Shown one piece after another: positions 36,667 to 48,725 of a DNA stretch of 64,000 nucleotides. The notes under the pieces were generated by a model that did not search any database, was not told the DNA's origin, and saw only the letters and a program-made list of their open reading frames with translations. Within the stretch, counting starts at the first letter, position 1. The number at the start of each line of letters is the position of its first letter. Position numbers and translations under genes: made by a program. Location: the NCBI GenBank assembly GCA_037974665.1, contig CM075770.1:5530501-5594500 (forward strand). Reading direction: 5' to 3'. Origin of the DNA: Ehretia macrophylla. Lineage: Eukaryota; Streptophyta; Magnoliopsida; Boraginales; Ehretiaceae.

Positions 36667-38281
36667 TGATAAATCCACATTTTTAGTAATTTTAACCCAT
36701 CAAATCATGTATATTATATTATTATTTCAAGCTTAATTGTATATTTTACACAATTTTAGTGCAATATAGGCTTTAAAGAAGAAAGAGCAAAAATGGCCAC
36801 AAAAATCAACACTTGAACAAAAATTCAGTGCAGCACTAGTGAAGAATGATAGAACAATTTCAAAACGAGCAATTCGAGATTGAATTTAACCAAACCGAGT
36901 GTGGAAATGGATACAGGACGCTGAGAAACCTTGAAATAGACATGGTCAACTTTTTGGTCAACGGTCAAAGTCAACAGTCAATGGTCAAAGTCATCGAGCC
37001 GATCAAAGTCAATGTTCGGAGTCAAAGTTCACCTACCACCGCCAGATAGGCGCTCGAGCGCCCCTTTTCCGTGCTTGAGCGCCACTTTTTGCAAATGGCA
37101 GACAATTGAACGGCAGAATACGGAATGAAAATGACAGAAAAAAATATAAAAAAAAAGTGCAGAAAAGCGCTCGAGCGTGCCTGACTGGCACTTGAGCGCG
37201 CCTGACTGGCGCTCGAGCGCCTGACTGAAATCTTGCCTATAAATACCAAGGTTTTCATTGTTGAAAACCGTACCATTTTTCTCTCCTTGCTTAATTTCTA
37301 CTATTTTAGTTTTTGTGAAGTGAGTTGTGAGTGTTTTAATTATTATTTTTAGTTGTGTGCAAAGTTTTAATCCCGAGGAAAGGGTCTAATAAGCCATCAG
37401 CATATCAAAATCATACTAGTCTACCGAAATCCGTTCAGCACGATAAGTATTTTTGGTTTTGATTTTCGTTATGATTTCTTGTACTTTAAAGTTTATCATG
37501 GCACACTAGACCCGAGATTCGGGGTGATACGTGTGAGATTACTCTTGTACATATGTTTTGATTCAGATTTATTAAAGTTTTGTATTTTTATTTCTAAGTA
37601 TTCGTTGATTAATTATGTGTATACTTGTGGTTATGTTATATTTAATTGAAAGTACATATACACCCGATTTTGTAAACCAGTGGCAATACGAGACTACCTC
37701 GGATGGATTCTAGTTTGGTTGTACTGACACCTCCATATTACATAAGTGAAAGATTAATTGAGAGATTGGATATCGTTAGGTTGTACCAACACATCCAGTC
37801 TTGTTAATTAATTAATCTTATTACTTACGTAATTAAAGGCTCATTTCAGTAGTGGAAGCTTGTAGCCCTATTTCTGAAGCACTTAACTTTTAATCTGAAT
37901 CAATAACTTTGTACTTGCGTATACCGAGCTATAACCACCCTGAATCATTAACCCTTTAGAATTTCATTTATTGTTGAGTGTTGTAATTCTTCAATTTAAT
38001 ACCCTTGTTCAATTCACTCTTGGATCTTGTTACTACTGTATCTTTGGACATTTTGAGGACATTTTTTGGACTTAATTTACCATACTTTTGGACTTTTGGA
38101 CTTAATCAAACTTATATGTGACAGGAGATAGTCAAACAATTCTAAATTAAGGACTTAACTTAACTTGATAACCCAATCTCCGTAGACCGATCTCGACTCG
38201 CCACAGCTAGAGGTAATTCAAGGTAAGTAATATTTTCAATCATTTAACCTTACTATTTTTTAGCGCAAAACGGTGCGATCA
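36667..38281 (+). repeat. Gypsy 5' LTR
   Basis: 1615 bp. TATA box TATAAATA at 37238-37245. Just upstream are five copies of a GC-rich palindrome centred on CTCGAG (perfect GGCGCTCGAGCGCC at 37049-37062 and 37208-37221; variants at 37072, 37167 and 37189). Confidence 0.92.
37238..37245 (+). promoter_or_regulatory. LTR promoter TATA box
   Basis: TATAAATA, conserved in the 3' LTR (49261-49268) and in the third LTR (60335-60342), in each case 15-40 bases after the last CTCGAG palindrome. Confidence 0.7.
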
Positions 38282-38286
38282 AAATT

Positions 38287-38304
38287 TGGAGCCGTTGTCG
38301 GGGA
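38287..38304 (+). other. Gypsy primer-binding site (tRNA-Asp)
   Basis: TGGAGCCGTTGTCGGGGA, two mismatches from the Athila/Tat-type site TGGCGCCGTTGCCGGGGA that pairs with the 3' end of tRNA-Asp. It begins five bases after the LTR end. Confidence 0.88.
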
Positions 38305-38354
38305 TCGGTGTTCATCAAATGAGGTAAGTCTTTGATTTATGTATATAATTGTTA

Positions 38355-38355
<1 letters not shown>

Positions 38356-38386
<31 letters not shown>
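38356..38386. repeat. (TA)n microsatellite
   Basis: Run of about 15 TA units in the Gypsy leader. Confidence 0.9.
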
Positions 38387-38389
<3 letters not shown>

Positions 38390-38580
38390 AGATTTTAGTT
38401 TTTATTTTTATTTTTGTCAATTTTTGTTATTTTGTATAGACTTTATTTCATTTTTGTTTCATTTTCATGTTTTAATTTTGTATGCATGGTTGGAGATCTT
38501 TAAAGACACTCATCTTTATTTTTGATACAGAAATTGAGAGAACTTTTAGATCCAGAAACAAAGCACATAAATTTCTAATC

Positions 38581-40206
38581 ATGGCTGATCAAAATCCAAA
38601 TCAAAACCAAAATCAGGATCAAGTTGAAGGTAGAGAAGTAGGAAATGTGAGGAGCAGCATAAAAGATTTTTTCACACCATAAGATTATGTTCTTCCACGA
38701 GCTATCGCCTTACCTGAAACTGATGAAGGTTTTAAAATAAAGTCTCACATGATTTCAATGTTTCCCATGTTCCATGGTATTTCTAATGAAAACCCGTATG
38801 ATCACATTAATACTTTTGTCCATACATGCAGATCGATCAATACTAGAACCGCCACGGAAGAGGTTGTTAAATTGAGATTGTTTCCTTAATCTTTCATGGA
38901 TCAAGCACAAATTTGGCTTTATAAATTACGATTTGGTTCCATTACTTCTTGGGATCAATTACAAAGAGAATTTCTTGAAAGATTTTACTCTTCTTCAAAA
39001 ATCAATGAATGCAGGAATCAATTGAATAATTCTTCTTAGTTACCTAGAGAGGCACTTAATGAGAGTTGGGACAGATTTGAAACCTTAAATCATGAATGTC
39101 CACACCATAGTATTCCAGATTGGCAGAGCTATCAAGGGTTAAATGAGCATAATCAAAGTTTGCTCGATTCAACTTGTAATGGTTCACTTCTTGAAAAATC
39201 TCCAGAAGAAGCCACAAAATTGTTCATAAAATTGAGCAGCAATTCACGAAAATGTGCATCTTCATCTAGAGAAATGAGAGAAAATGTAGGTTCAAATGAT
39301 TACAATTCTTTGACATCAAAGATTGAGAATTTAACTATTGCCTTGGAAAAAATGGTTAAAAGGAAAGAATCATTGCATGTAGTTGATTCAGGTGAAGGTG
39401 TTCTTGTATCAAATCCCAATTCAATTTCAGAGCAAGCATGTGCTATTTATAGATATCCCCGTAATTATGATCCATTCTCTAACACTTACAATCCTGGTAC
39501 ACGAGATCATCCAAATTTACGGTGGGATCAAAATCGGGAAGATGTTCAAGAAAAGAGACCAAGAAGCTATCCACTAGGATTTCATTCAGTACTACAAGGA
39601 CAGGTACCTACGAGCTCTAATTTAGGTTCCAATTCTTATGGGACTACTTTTGAAGAACATGTTTTGAAAAAGCTTCATAGTTGGGAACCAACTTTGCAAA
39701 TGGTGAGTACACATATAAAGGCAATTGTCAACTTGGAAAGACAAATTGGGCAATTGACTAACACAATTCAGAAAAGAGAAGAAGGAACACTCCCAGCCCA
39801 ACCAGATAGAAATCCAAAAGGTAAGGCCCATGTAGCATCTACAAGTCAAACAGTGGAAGATCTGCAAGCTGTCACTACATTATGAAGTGGTAAGAAAGTT
39901 AATAACAAGGTAAGTGTCGAAGCTTACAAAAATGCAAGGCAAACAAAGCAAAAAGTCAAGTCTCAAGTTACCGTTGATTCATCAAAAGAAACTGAAAATG
40001 AATCTGAAACTATGATTTCACATGAGAAAATTCCTTTAACAGTGAGTCCCAATCCACCTAACAAAGATTCAAAAAGGGAAGAAATGCTTGAAACCTTTAA
40101 GCAAGTGAAAATCAATTTACCTCTGCTAGAAATCATTAGTCAAATCCCGGCTTATGCAAAATTTTTTAAGGATCTATGCACTCAGAAAATGAGGAATTCA
40201 ACTTGA
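38581..40206 (+). pseudogene. Gypsy gag relic
   Basis: One frame from the ATG at 38581, interrupted by stops at 38680, 38887, 39037 and 39883. It carries the Athila gag pattern: a Gln/Asn-rich start, NENPYDHINTF, WDQLQREFLERFYS, a hydrophilic middle, and the end PLLEIISQIPAYAKFFKDLC that precedes protease. The stops are single-base changes in an otherwise open frame. Gag would form the particle that packages element RNA. Confidence 0.85.
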
Positions 40207-40855
40207 TATCAAACAAAGTAAGGTTGACCGAAAAGGTAAATAGCATTCTTTCTTCTCATGTTCCACTAAAATTGAAAGACCCAGGTGCATTTACCATTCT
40301 TTGCTACATTGGTAATCACTGTGTAGATCATGCCCTTCTTGATTTAGGAGCTAGTGTGAATCTTCTCCCCTTTAATCTTTTTGAGCTAGTGTCACCCTTC
40401 AATTGGCTGATAGATCACTTAGAATTCCTAGGGGCATGATTGAAGATGTTTTGATTAATGTTGATGATTATTATTTTCCTGTGGATTTTGTTGTGCTAGA
40501 TATGGAACCAGGAGAAACTCAAAAGTTCCAAACTCTAGTCATATTAGGGAGACCCTTCTTAGTAACAGCTAATGCAAAAATTCACTATGTAACTGGAGAA
40601 TTGGAGTTTATATTTGGAGATATTAAGGTAAAACTGAATGTTGCTAATGCTACTAGGTTTGCAGATGGAGATGATGGTCTTGAATGTTTTATTATTGATA
40701 AGATTGATCCATTAATTGAAGAGTCTTTTCTTAGTCTTATGCAAATAGATTTTTTAGAGAATACTTTGAATGATGATGAAGTAGTGTTGAGTAGGTTTGA
40801 TGAGGAATCCGACGAATCTTTAGAAAGCAATTTAAAATTTGATGAAAAAATTTAG
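40176..40855 (+). pseudogene. Gypsy protease relic
   Basis: A frameshift near 40195 moves the reading frame. The aspartic protease motif is DLGASVNLLP where family members have DSGASVNL, so the catalytic triad is damaged. A second frameshift occurs near 40410, after which ILGRPFLVTANA, the conserved protease end, is readable. A tag at 40853 closes the frame. Confidence 0.8.
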
Positions 40856-40876
40856 GTTTGTGCAATAGAACCATCC

Positions 40877-42500
40877 TTGACTATTTCTAAAGAACCCATG
40901 CTTCCTTCTATACAATCTCCCCTTAAGTTGGAACTTAAGCGACTTCCTAGTCATCTCAAGTACATTTTTCTAGGGTCAGATCAAACACTTCCAGCTATTG
41001 TTGCTTCTAACCTTTCTTTGGAGCAGGAAACTAAACTTGTAGATGTGTTGTCTAAGAATAAGGAAGTGTTAGGCTGGACTGTTGTAGACCTTAAAGGAAT
41101 AGATCCCTCCTTTTGCGTGCATAAGATTAATTTGGAAGAAGGAGCCAAGACATCTAGAGAGATGCAACGTAAGCTGAACCCGAACATGAGGGAAGTTGTA
41201 AAGAAAAAAATAGTGAAGTTGTTAGATTCAGGTATCATTTATCCTATTTCGGATAGTAAATGGGTTAGTCCTATATAGGTTGTACCTAAGAAATCAGGAA
41301 TCACTGTGGTGACAAATGATAAAGGTTAATTGGTACCTACTCGCACCACAACTGGATGGCGCGTGTGTATTGACTATAGAAACTCAACGCTGCAACAAGA
41401 AATGATTATTTGTTTTACCACTCATTGATCAAATTTTAGACAGGTTGGCAGGACAAGGTTATTATTGTTTTCTTGACGGATACTCGGGATACAATCAGAT
41501 CCCTATAGACCCTGAAGATCAGGAAAAGACAACTTTTACATGTCTTTTTGGCACATTTGCTTATAGAAGAATGCCTTTTGGCCTTTGTAATGCACCAGCC
41601 ATTTTTCAACGCTGCATGATGTCTATTTTCACTGATATGATGGATGAATTTATTGAGGTCTTTATGGATGATTTTTCTATCTTTGGCTCTTCATTTGACA
41701 CTTATTTGAATAATCTTTCTTTGGTGTTAAAAAGATGTCAGAAATCTAATCTCATACTTAGTTGGGAAAAAAGTCATTTCATGGTTCAAAAAAGAATTGT
41801 TCTTGGACATATTATATCCAATGAAGGAGTTCGGGATGATAAAGTCAAGGTTGATATTAACTCAAATCTTTCCCCTCTTGCAAATGTCAAACAGGTGAGA
41901 TCGTTCCTTGGACATGCTGGTTTCTACCGACGATTTATAAAGGATTTTACTAAAATTGCTAGACCTTTATCGAATTTGTTGGCACAAGATACACTCCATT
42001 CCAATTTGATGAAAAATGTTTTACTGCTTTTGAAACACTAAAAAATGCATTTTCCATTGCTCTAGTAATTCAGCCGCCAGATTACTCTATCTTTTTTGAA
42101 ATTATGTGTGATGCTTCGGATTATGCCATAGGAGTTGTATTAGGTCAACGCAAGGACCGTGTTCCTTGTGTAATCTATTATGCTAGCCGAACTTTGGATG
42201 ATGCCCAGAAAAACTATACCACCACAGAGAAAGAATTGTTTGCTGTAGTTTTTGCATTAGAAAAGTTTTGGTCTTATGTGTTAGGGTAAAAAATAATCAT
42301 TTATTCTGACCATTCGGCATTAAGATACCTGTTGGAAAAGAAAGATGCTAAGCCTAGGCTTATTCGATGGTTGTTATTAATTCAATAATTTGATTTAACA
42401 ATCAAAGATAAGAAAGGTTGAGAAAATATTGTGAATTATCTTGCAGTAGGTAAAATACCCAAGGAGTGGAACAAGGCTGAGAGAGATCGATTTTTTCTCA
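40877..42500 (+). pseudogene. Gypsy reverse transcriptase and RNase H relic
   Basis: Readable in pieces. Before the RT core comes GIIYPISDSKWVSPI with a stop where Gln is expected, then TTGWRVCIDYRN. The RT core (41445-42041) has FLDGYSGYNQIPI, MPFGLCNAPAIFQRCM and the catalytic FMDDFSIFG. Next the connection LGHAGFYRRFIKDFTKIARP. RNase H (42104-42289) has CDASDYAIGVVLGQ and TTEKELFAVVFALEKF, followed by stops and [11 protein letters not shown]. At least four stops or frameshifts prevent a full polyprotein. Confidence 0.85.
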
Positions 42501-42599
42501 ATAGCAAAGCATTATTTCTGTGAAAATCCTCATTTTTTCCGTTTTTGTTTTGATCAAATTATTCACAGATTTGTACCAGAGTCTGAACAACTAAGCATC

Positions 42600-43709
42600 G
42601 TGTCATTTTGTCATTTGCAGGAATGTGGAGGACACTTTGGAGGACGACAGACAGCTATCAAAATTATGCAAAGTGGGTTTTATTGGCCCACATTAATCAA
42701 GGATGCTCATGAGTTTTGCAAAGCATATGAAAGATGCCAAAAGATAGGTAACATGGGAAAGAGGGATATGATGCCCTTAAATCCCATCTTGGTTTGTGAA
42801 CTTTTTGATGTCTGGGGTATTGATTTTATGGGTCCTTTCCCTATCTCCTTTGGTTTTCAATACATTTTGGTTAGTGTTGATTATATGTCTAAGTGGATTG
42901 AAGCAATTGCAACACAGACTAATGATCACACTGTTGTAATGAAATTCATAAAAGAAAACATTTTATGTTGGTTTGGAATTCCAAGAGCTATCATTAGTGA
43001 CGATGGAAGTCATTTCATTCACTGAACTTTTGAAAAATTGTTGAAAAAATACCCAGTCATTCATAAGGTTGCAACTCCATATCACCCACAAACTAATGAA
43101 CAAGTTGAGGTTTCTAATAGGGAAATTAAATCAATCCTTGAAAAGATAGTTAGACCTGATAGGAATGATTGATTCACTTGATTGAATGATACACTTTGGG
43201 CATATAGAACTGCATATAAAACTCCTATCGAAATGTCACATTTTTGTTTAGTTTTTGGAAAAGTATGTCGTTTACCTGTTGAGTTACAACATAAGGTTTA
43301 CTGGGCAATTAGAACTGTGAATTTAGACTTGCAGAAAGGTGGTGAAAACAGGTTATTCCATTTAAATGAACTTGAAGAGATGCGTTTAGAGGCATACGAA
43401 AATGCCAAGATTTACAATGCAAAAATGAAGAGAACGCATGATAAAATGATTATTTGGAAGTCATTTATTCCCGGAGAAGATGTGTGGTTATTTAATTCTA
43501 ATTTACGATTGTTTTCAGGAAAATTGAGGTCTAGATGGGATGAACCATTTGAGGTTGAACAAGTTTTTTTGTCTGGGGTTGTCAAGATAAAAGATAAAAC
43601 AAATAGGAAAACTATGTTTGTAAATGGACAAAGGCTAAAACCAGTGATCCGGTTAAAAAATTGGGGTGAAGAGTCAATTGAACTTAAGAATCCAATCCCT
43701 GCAGAGTAA
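42600..43709 (+). pseudogene. Gypsy integrase relic
   Basis: H2C2 zinc-finger pieces CHLQECGGHFGG and CKAYERC are followed by the catalytic core: first Asp in VWGIDFMGPFP, second in AIISDDGSHF, Glu in [13 protein letters not shown] stop interrupts the frame at 43023 and two more lie near 43170. The C-terminal part (43182-43709) reads AYRTAYKTPI, LRSRWDEPFEVEQVF and VNGQRLKPVI, close to the family end. Inactive. Confidence 0.85.
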
Positions 43710-44990
43710 CAATTTCAATATAACTCTGTCTGGCTGAAGACGTTAAACTTAGCGCTCCTAGGAGGCAACCTAGGGATTCTCAAGGTATTAGGGTTCAATT
43801 TTTATTTTTTTTGTTATTTTTTATTTTTCGTACCAAATGAGTCTTTCTTCAGCTTTATGTAGTTTCGGTCTTAATCCTGAGAAACACTCATAAAGGTATG
43901 ATTGTCATAATACTAGTGGTCACTGTACGTTTTCTATGTGCAAGTCTGACCAGTACAACTCTGTCTAACAGTACTTGTCACTCCACCAGCTTAATGTAGT
44001 TTGGGTCTGTTGGGCTTTACTTGATAAGGTAATTAGGAGTGGGAGCATTCACCAGACGGTATTGTCTGTAACGTAAAACCCTACTGTATTACTCTTGACC
44101 CTGTGGAACTAGCTGTGGCCCCATGTGAGTTCCGAAGGAAAGTATTGGATAGTGTGAACACAGAAACCTTTGTAAGAGCTAGTCCCTTAATTTTAACTTC
44201 TTTTAAAAAATAAAAAAAATATTTTCATTGCCCGAAGGCTTTAAACTACGACACTTAACTGTGTGTGCATGTCTTGCTAGCTTACATTAAATGGTTCCAG
44301 TGCCCATTCCCGGTTAGAAGAAAAAACTCTGACAATTTGTGTGACACGCTCATCCTAAATGGGTGGGAGGATGGGTACACAGTGGCAACATTCGGTAGTG
44401 ACTGTCTGAGGATAAAACAGGGTGTTGTTTGTACTAGGGTGTGTGCCATTTCTGGGTAATCTAGGATCTCGTGGCGGTAACATTCCAAGGTTCGTCCTAG
44501 ATATTGTCTCTTGGTTACCAATTAGCTTTAAATTGGCGTTAACTTCAACGTTAGGAGGTCTTTTTCCACTATTATGTAAATAGTGGCTCTCATGGTATTT
44601 GAGAGAAAGATAACTAATGCCATTCTGAGGGACATGTGATACGTGAATTGAAATAGGTATGAAACTGAAATAGGGTTGGGATCCTATTTTTGCATTTCCC
44701 AGGCTTCCAGTGTTGCCTTCCAAACTGGTGGATAACTCTTTGTTAAGTTGATTGAACTCTAAATTTAGTCTAAACTCAAAGATTCTTAAATTAAATTTGG
44801 ATCCAACTGTTTCTTTTGGAAGCATATTTAAGGTTTGAATCTTGATGGATGACTATCGGTCGGTGTTCATTTGTATATTCTTACACTTGGTTTTTTCTAG
44901 GATGTTTGAGTGGTATAAAATTCTCGTGTTTATTTTTTCTCTTGTACCAATTTTATTATTGTTAAAAAAAAAAGAGGAGTCGGGAAGACC

Positions 44991-45023
44991 ACGCTCAAGC
45001 GTATCTAATCTCCCGCTCGAGCG
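44991..45023 (+). promoter_or_regulatory. GC-rich palindrome pair in Gypsy spacer
   Basis: ACGCTCAAGCGT (44991-45002) and CGCTCGAGCG (45014-45023), the same motif found before the LTR TATA box. A TTTAAAACC stretch follows at about 45047. Confidence 0.45.
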
Positions 45024-45421
45024 TCGTTAGCCCTAGCAGAAATGGTTTAAAACCCTGCTTTCTTCATTTTCCCCTTCATTTCTCTTCACCGCCACCTTCA
45101 CTCTCCTCTCTTTAAAAAAAAAACATTTCTCTTCTTTCATTTCTCCTACACTGTTGCATTCAACATAATGATGTTTGGGACTCTCACGAATGATCAATTT
45201 GTCATGATTGTGTACTCGTTTGTAAATGTATTAATCATTTACCTTTTTCTTATTTATCTCTTTATCAAGTGGGATCATAGACATGTTAGAAATGATTAAA
45301 GTCAATCATGCATTCCCCAGATTAGGAGATAATTTTATGTTGTTGTACTTTCATTTTCGTTTTTGTAATCTTTTAATGTTTAATAAAATGTTGTGTGGTT
45401 TGTTTCTTTATTTATAGTATT

Positions 45422-45462
<41 letters not shown>

Positions 45463-45600
45463 GTACTTATATATATGTTAAGATTTTAGTTTGCTATATT
45501 TCTGTTAAATAATGTGTATATATTTATGTATATATGTATATATATATGTTAGCCTGCTATATATGTATATAATATTATTATAAAAAAAAATCGCAGCAGG

Positions 45601-45653
45601 GCGCTCAAACGACTAGCAGGCGCTCTAGCGCTCCTTGAAGGCGCTCGAGCGCC
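45601..45653 (+). promoter_or_regulatory. Second GC-rich palindrome cluster before ORF3
   Basis: GCGCTCAAAC (45601), GGCGCTCTAGCGCT (45619-45632) and a perfect GGCGCTCGAGCGCC (45640-45653), followed by CTTATAACTT. It resembles the layout upstream of the LTR promoter. A role as an internal promoter for ORF3 is inference. Confidence 0.45.
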
Positions 45654-46360
45654 CAAGTACAGTCGGGGCTTATAACTTAAGCCCCGATTGTAGCACCATA
45701 AAACATAAAAAAAAAAACCCTCCACCCCATGGAAATCACCCCTAAAAATCACTAAAACCCTTCTCCACCCCAAATCAACTACAGATCTGCAACCCAAGGT
45801 AAGTTTTTATGCTTTCTTTCTTATTTTCGCATTTTTCAGCTTTATTTCAAGTTTAGATCTTTATGTATATGTTTATATATGTATGTGTATACACATTTTT
45901 GAAGGTTTTAGGATGATTTTTGCAGCTTGTTTTTGGATTATTGTCGTTCTATAGCTTCCAAACTTCGTTTTGGTATGATTTTTTTCAAATTTATGTATGT
46001 ATATGTGTATGTATATGAGTATGTATACGGAATTTAGTTAAATTTTAGTTTTAAGTTTTCTGTTTTTATTTCTATTAATTTTAATTTTAAGAAAAAATGA
46101 AAAAAAAAAATTCGAAAATTTTCAGATTAATGTACATGTATTTTCTTGTTATCCTAAGTATAGGATTTATATATTGTGTTAATGTTGGAGGTTTGAGTGG
46201 ATGGCTAGTCAAATTTGTGTGTTGTTAAGAGTGATTTTGTAGTTGTTAATAGGTGTTGTTTGTATAAATAGTTTCTACGTAAAAAACAAAAAAACAAAAA
46301 ATTTGTTCTGTATTTTTCATGATTTTTCTGATTTAGTTTTTTTTGTTTATTATTTAGACT

Positions 46361-47387
46361 ATGGCTCCAAAAAGACAGAAATTGTCATTGACTGCACGAC
46401 TTGAGATTGCTCAAATTGAGGCTGAAACTAATTTTTCGGATGTTTTGAGGGCTTCCAAAGGTGGGCAACGTGCTTCTGATTATTTTGAGGAATATTTTCT
46501 TGACTACATTCTGCACTCACTTTTTGATGATGTCATTGTTTTTACTCGTCTCATTCAACATTTTTATGAGCATCTTTCATATGATGATGGTACCTTTAGT
46601 GCGTCAGTTGATGGTTTTGACTTTCAATTTACTATTGCTGATATCATGACTATACTGTGTGGGCATGAATATTTTTATGTGGCAAATGCGGATTTTCCTG
46701 CTAGAATTACAGATTTAGAAATTGCTACAAATTTGTGTGAGGGTCCGGTTCTTGAACATGGTGTAGTATAAGGAGATTTTCCCTTCCGAGGGATATGTGG
46801 TTAACTGATATCATTGTTAAAAAGAACCTTTGCCCATATGGTCATGATCAAGAGAGGACGAGAGTTGTTTTACAGGTCTTGTATTAGATTTATCAAGATG
46901 ACTAATTTGATGTTGGGGCTGTAATTGGGGAAAATATGATGAGTCTTATAGACCAAATGAGGAGGTTTGATGCGATATCTACACTTTGTTTTCCTCGATT
47001 GATAGTTTTTTTACTTCAACGATTTAATTTTCTTTTTTCCCCTGATGAGCCATTCATGGATCTCCCTATTACTTCATATGGTGAATCGAAGTTCACAAAG
47101 AGTCTTAAATATTTGGAGCGAACTGTTAGAAAGATGCCCTTAGCATTAAATGTTCCACGACCCTCAATTCACCTACTGAAGGCGCCACTTATTCACAACA
47201 ACAGGGTAATCAATCTGAAGAGTCTTTGATGGAAAGAATGTATAGAGAGATGCAGACAATGAATACTAACATCAATGCGCTGAATACTAAAGTTGATGGA
47301 CTGCAAGAGGATGTTACTGTTTTAAGAGCTGACGTTGCTTTCTTGAGAGGATCCGGAACAGGTTCTCAGCAGCCACCTCCACAGTAA
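46361..47387 (+). pseudogene. Athila-type ORF3 relic (putative plant transposon protein with coiled coil)
   Basis: Starts MAPKRQKLSLTARLEIAQ and is open for 136 codons, then broken by a stop at about 46769 and further stops near 46890. The middle part (46936-47180) reads FDAISTLCFPRLIVFLLQRF and DEPFMDLPITSYGESKF. After a frame change comes a heptad coiled coil (47229 onward: MERMYREMQTMNTNINALNT, then KVDGLQEDVTVLRADVAFLR) ending GTGSQQPPPQ and taa at 47385. This matches the general layout of the putative plant transposon protein carried downstream of pol in Athila-like elements. It is sometimes called envelope-like, but I see no clear signal peptide or membrane anchor. Confidence 0.65.
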
Positions 47388-48725
47388 CTCGAATGGCGTG
47401 CTTTCTATTTTATTTCAGTTTATGCTTTTTATTTTATTTTTCTTTAGAATATTTTAGTTTTTATTTAAACTCACGGCTAATGTTGGCTTTTGAGATTTTG
47501 TTTGATAATTCTTCTTTCATAAGATTTTGAGGAACATTGCATGGATTATTTATCAGGTTGTATCTTTCTTTTTCCTTTGCATTACATAGTTTTTCTTTCA
47601 TTGAAGGCAATGTAAGGCTCGGGTTTGAGGATGAGGAAAAAGTTGATCCCATCCTGATATACAAAAATTTAAAAAATTTAAAAACTTTTACTTCACTTAT
47701 TCATGATAATTAAAATTGAGTGGTTAATTGTTGAAATATGATTAGATTATGATAAAATATTTGAATTAACTGAGAATTTGGAATGAAAAAATGATTAGCC
47801 ACTAAGAGTTGAGTTTGTATCTAGATTTTTTTTGAAACCTTGTTAACTATTATTACATCCCAACAGCGTCACAAGATTCAATTAGAGCTTTTTTTATTAT
47901 TATTTATCAAAAAATGAGTAGATTAAGGTATTTTCAATGTGAGATGTTATGTTTTATTAAAATTTGACTTATTTTTCTAGTTTGGTATACTCCTTTAAAA
48001 AATGTATATATATTTTTTTTAAAAAAATGAATAGATGACTCATTCAACGACATATCAAAAGTGTTGATTCAGAAAATAGAGGCAAAAAAGGAATTTATAA
48101 CAAATGCTTTTTCCTAACTATTTTTTAGCATTTTTGTTATGAAAAAACTATCAATATAAATCTTGTCAGGCAAGTCTTCTTTCACCTAACACAGTTCAAC
48201 CGAAAAAAGAAAATACTTCAAGAAAGTCATTGAATCAACCAACATCTACCATTCGGGTCATCTATTTATAAAAAAATAAAAAAAATATTTATAAAAAAAT
48301 TAAAATATATATTTATAAAAAAATTAAAAAAATAAGAAAAGAAGAAAAAAAAAAATAAAAAATCTAAGGGAGTATTACACAATTTGGAAGGTAGTTGAGT
48401 TTTAACATTTCATGACTATCCATATAAAATATTTTTGATTTTACAAATTTTGCATGATTAATTTATTTATCTCTTAATTGAGTTACAAGTGCTTAAAAAG
48501 GCTAGAAGGATTTTTTGTTTTTTGTAATTCAGTTGGTTTCTGTTCTTCTAGATACAAAATAATTTCTTAGGGTGGAATTGTTTGGAAGACAAACGCATTG
48601 TTAATTTTGTATTTTATAAAATCTAACTGTATGAATACATTGACTGCTTAGATTTAATATTTTTGAATATATGAAGTAGTTGATGCCTTTACTTGAGGGC
48701 AAACAAAGAATGAGTTTGAGGAGGT
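47388..48725. other. 3' untranslated part of the Gypsy element with polypurine tract
   Basis: A-rich non-coding sequence. The segment from about 47531 on is repeated at 58674-59815 with roughly 5% differences. The polypurine tract GAGTTTGAGGAGGT lies directly before the 3' LTR. Confidence 0.75.

Larger units (their letters stand above)
43710..46360 (+). other. Spacer between pol and ORF3 of the Gypsy element
   Basis: Non-coding region typical of Athila elements. It holds the post-pol motif CTTAGCGCTCCTAGGAGGCA near 43750, two clusters of CTCGAG palindromes (44991-45023 and 45601-45653), and a (TA)n run (45426-45459). Open frames on either strand here have no recognisable domain. Confidence 0.6.

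Noticed and set aside
44355..44825. 156-codon minus-strand frame in the Gypsy spacer
   Set aside because: It has no domain, opposes the element's transcription, and the region is non-coding in Athila elements.
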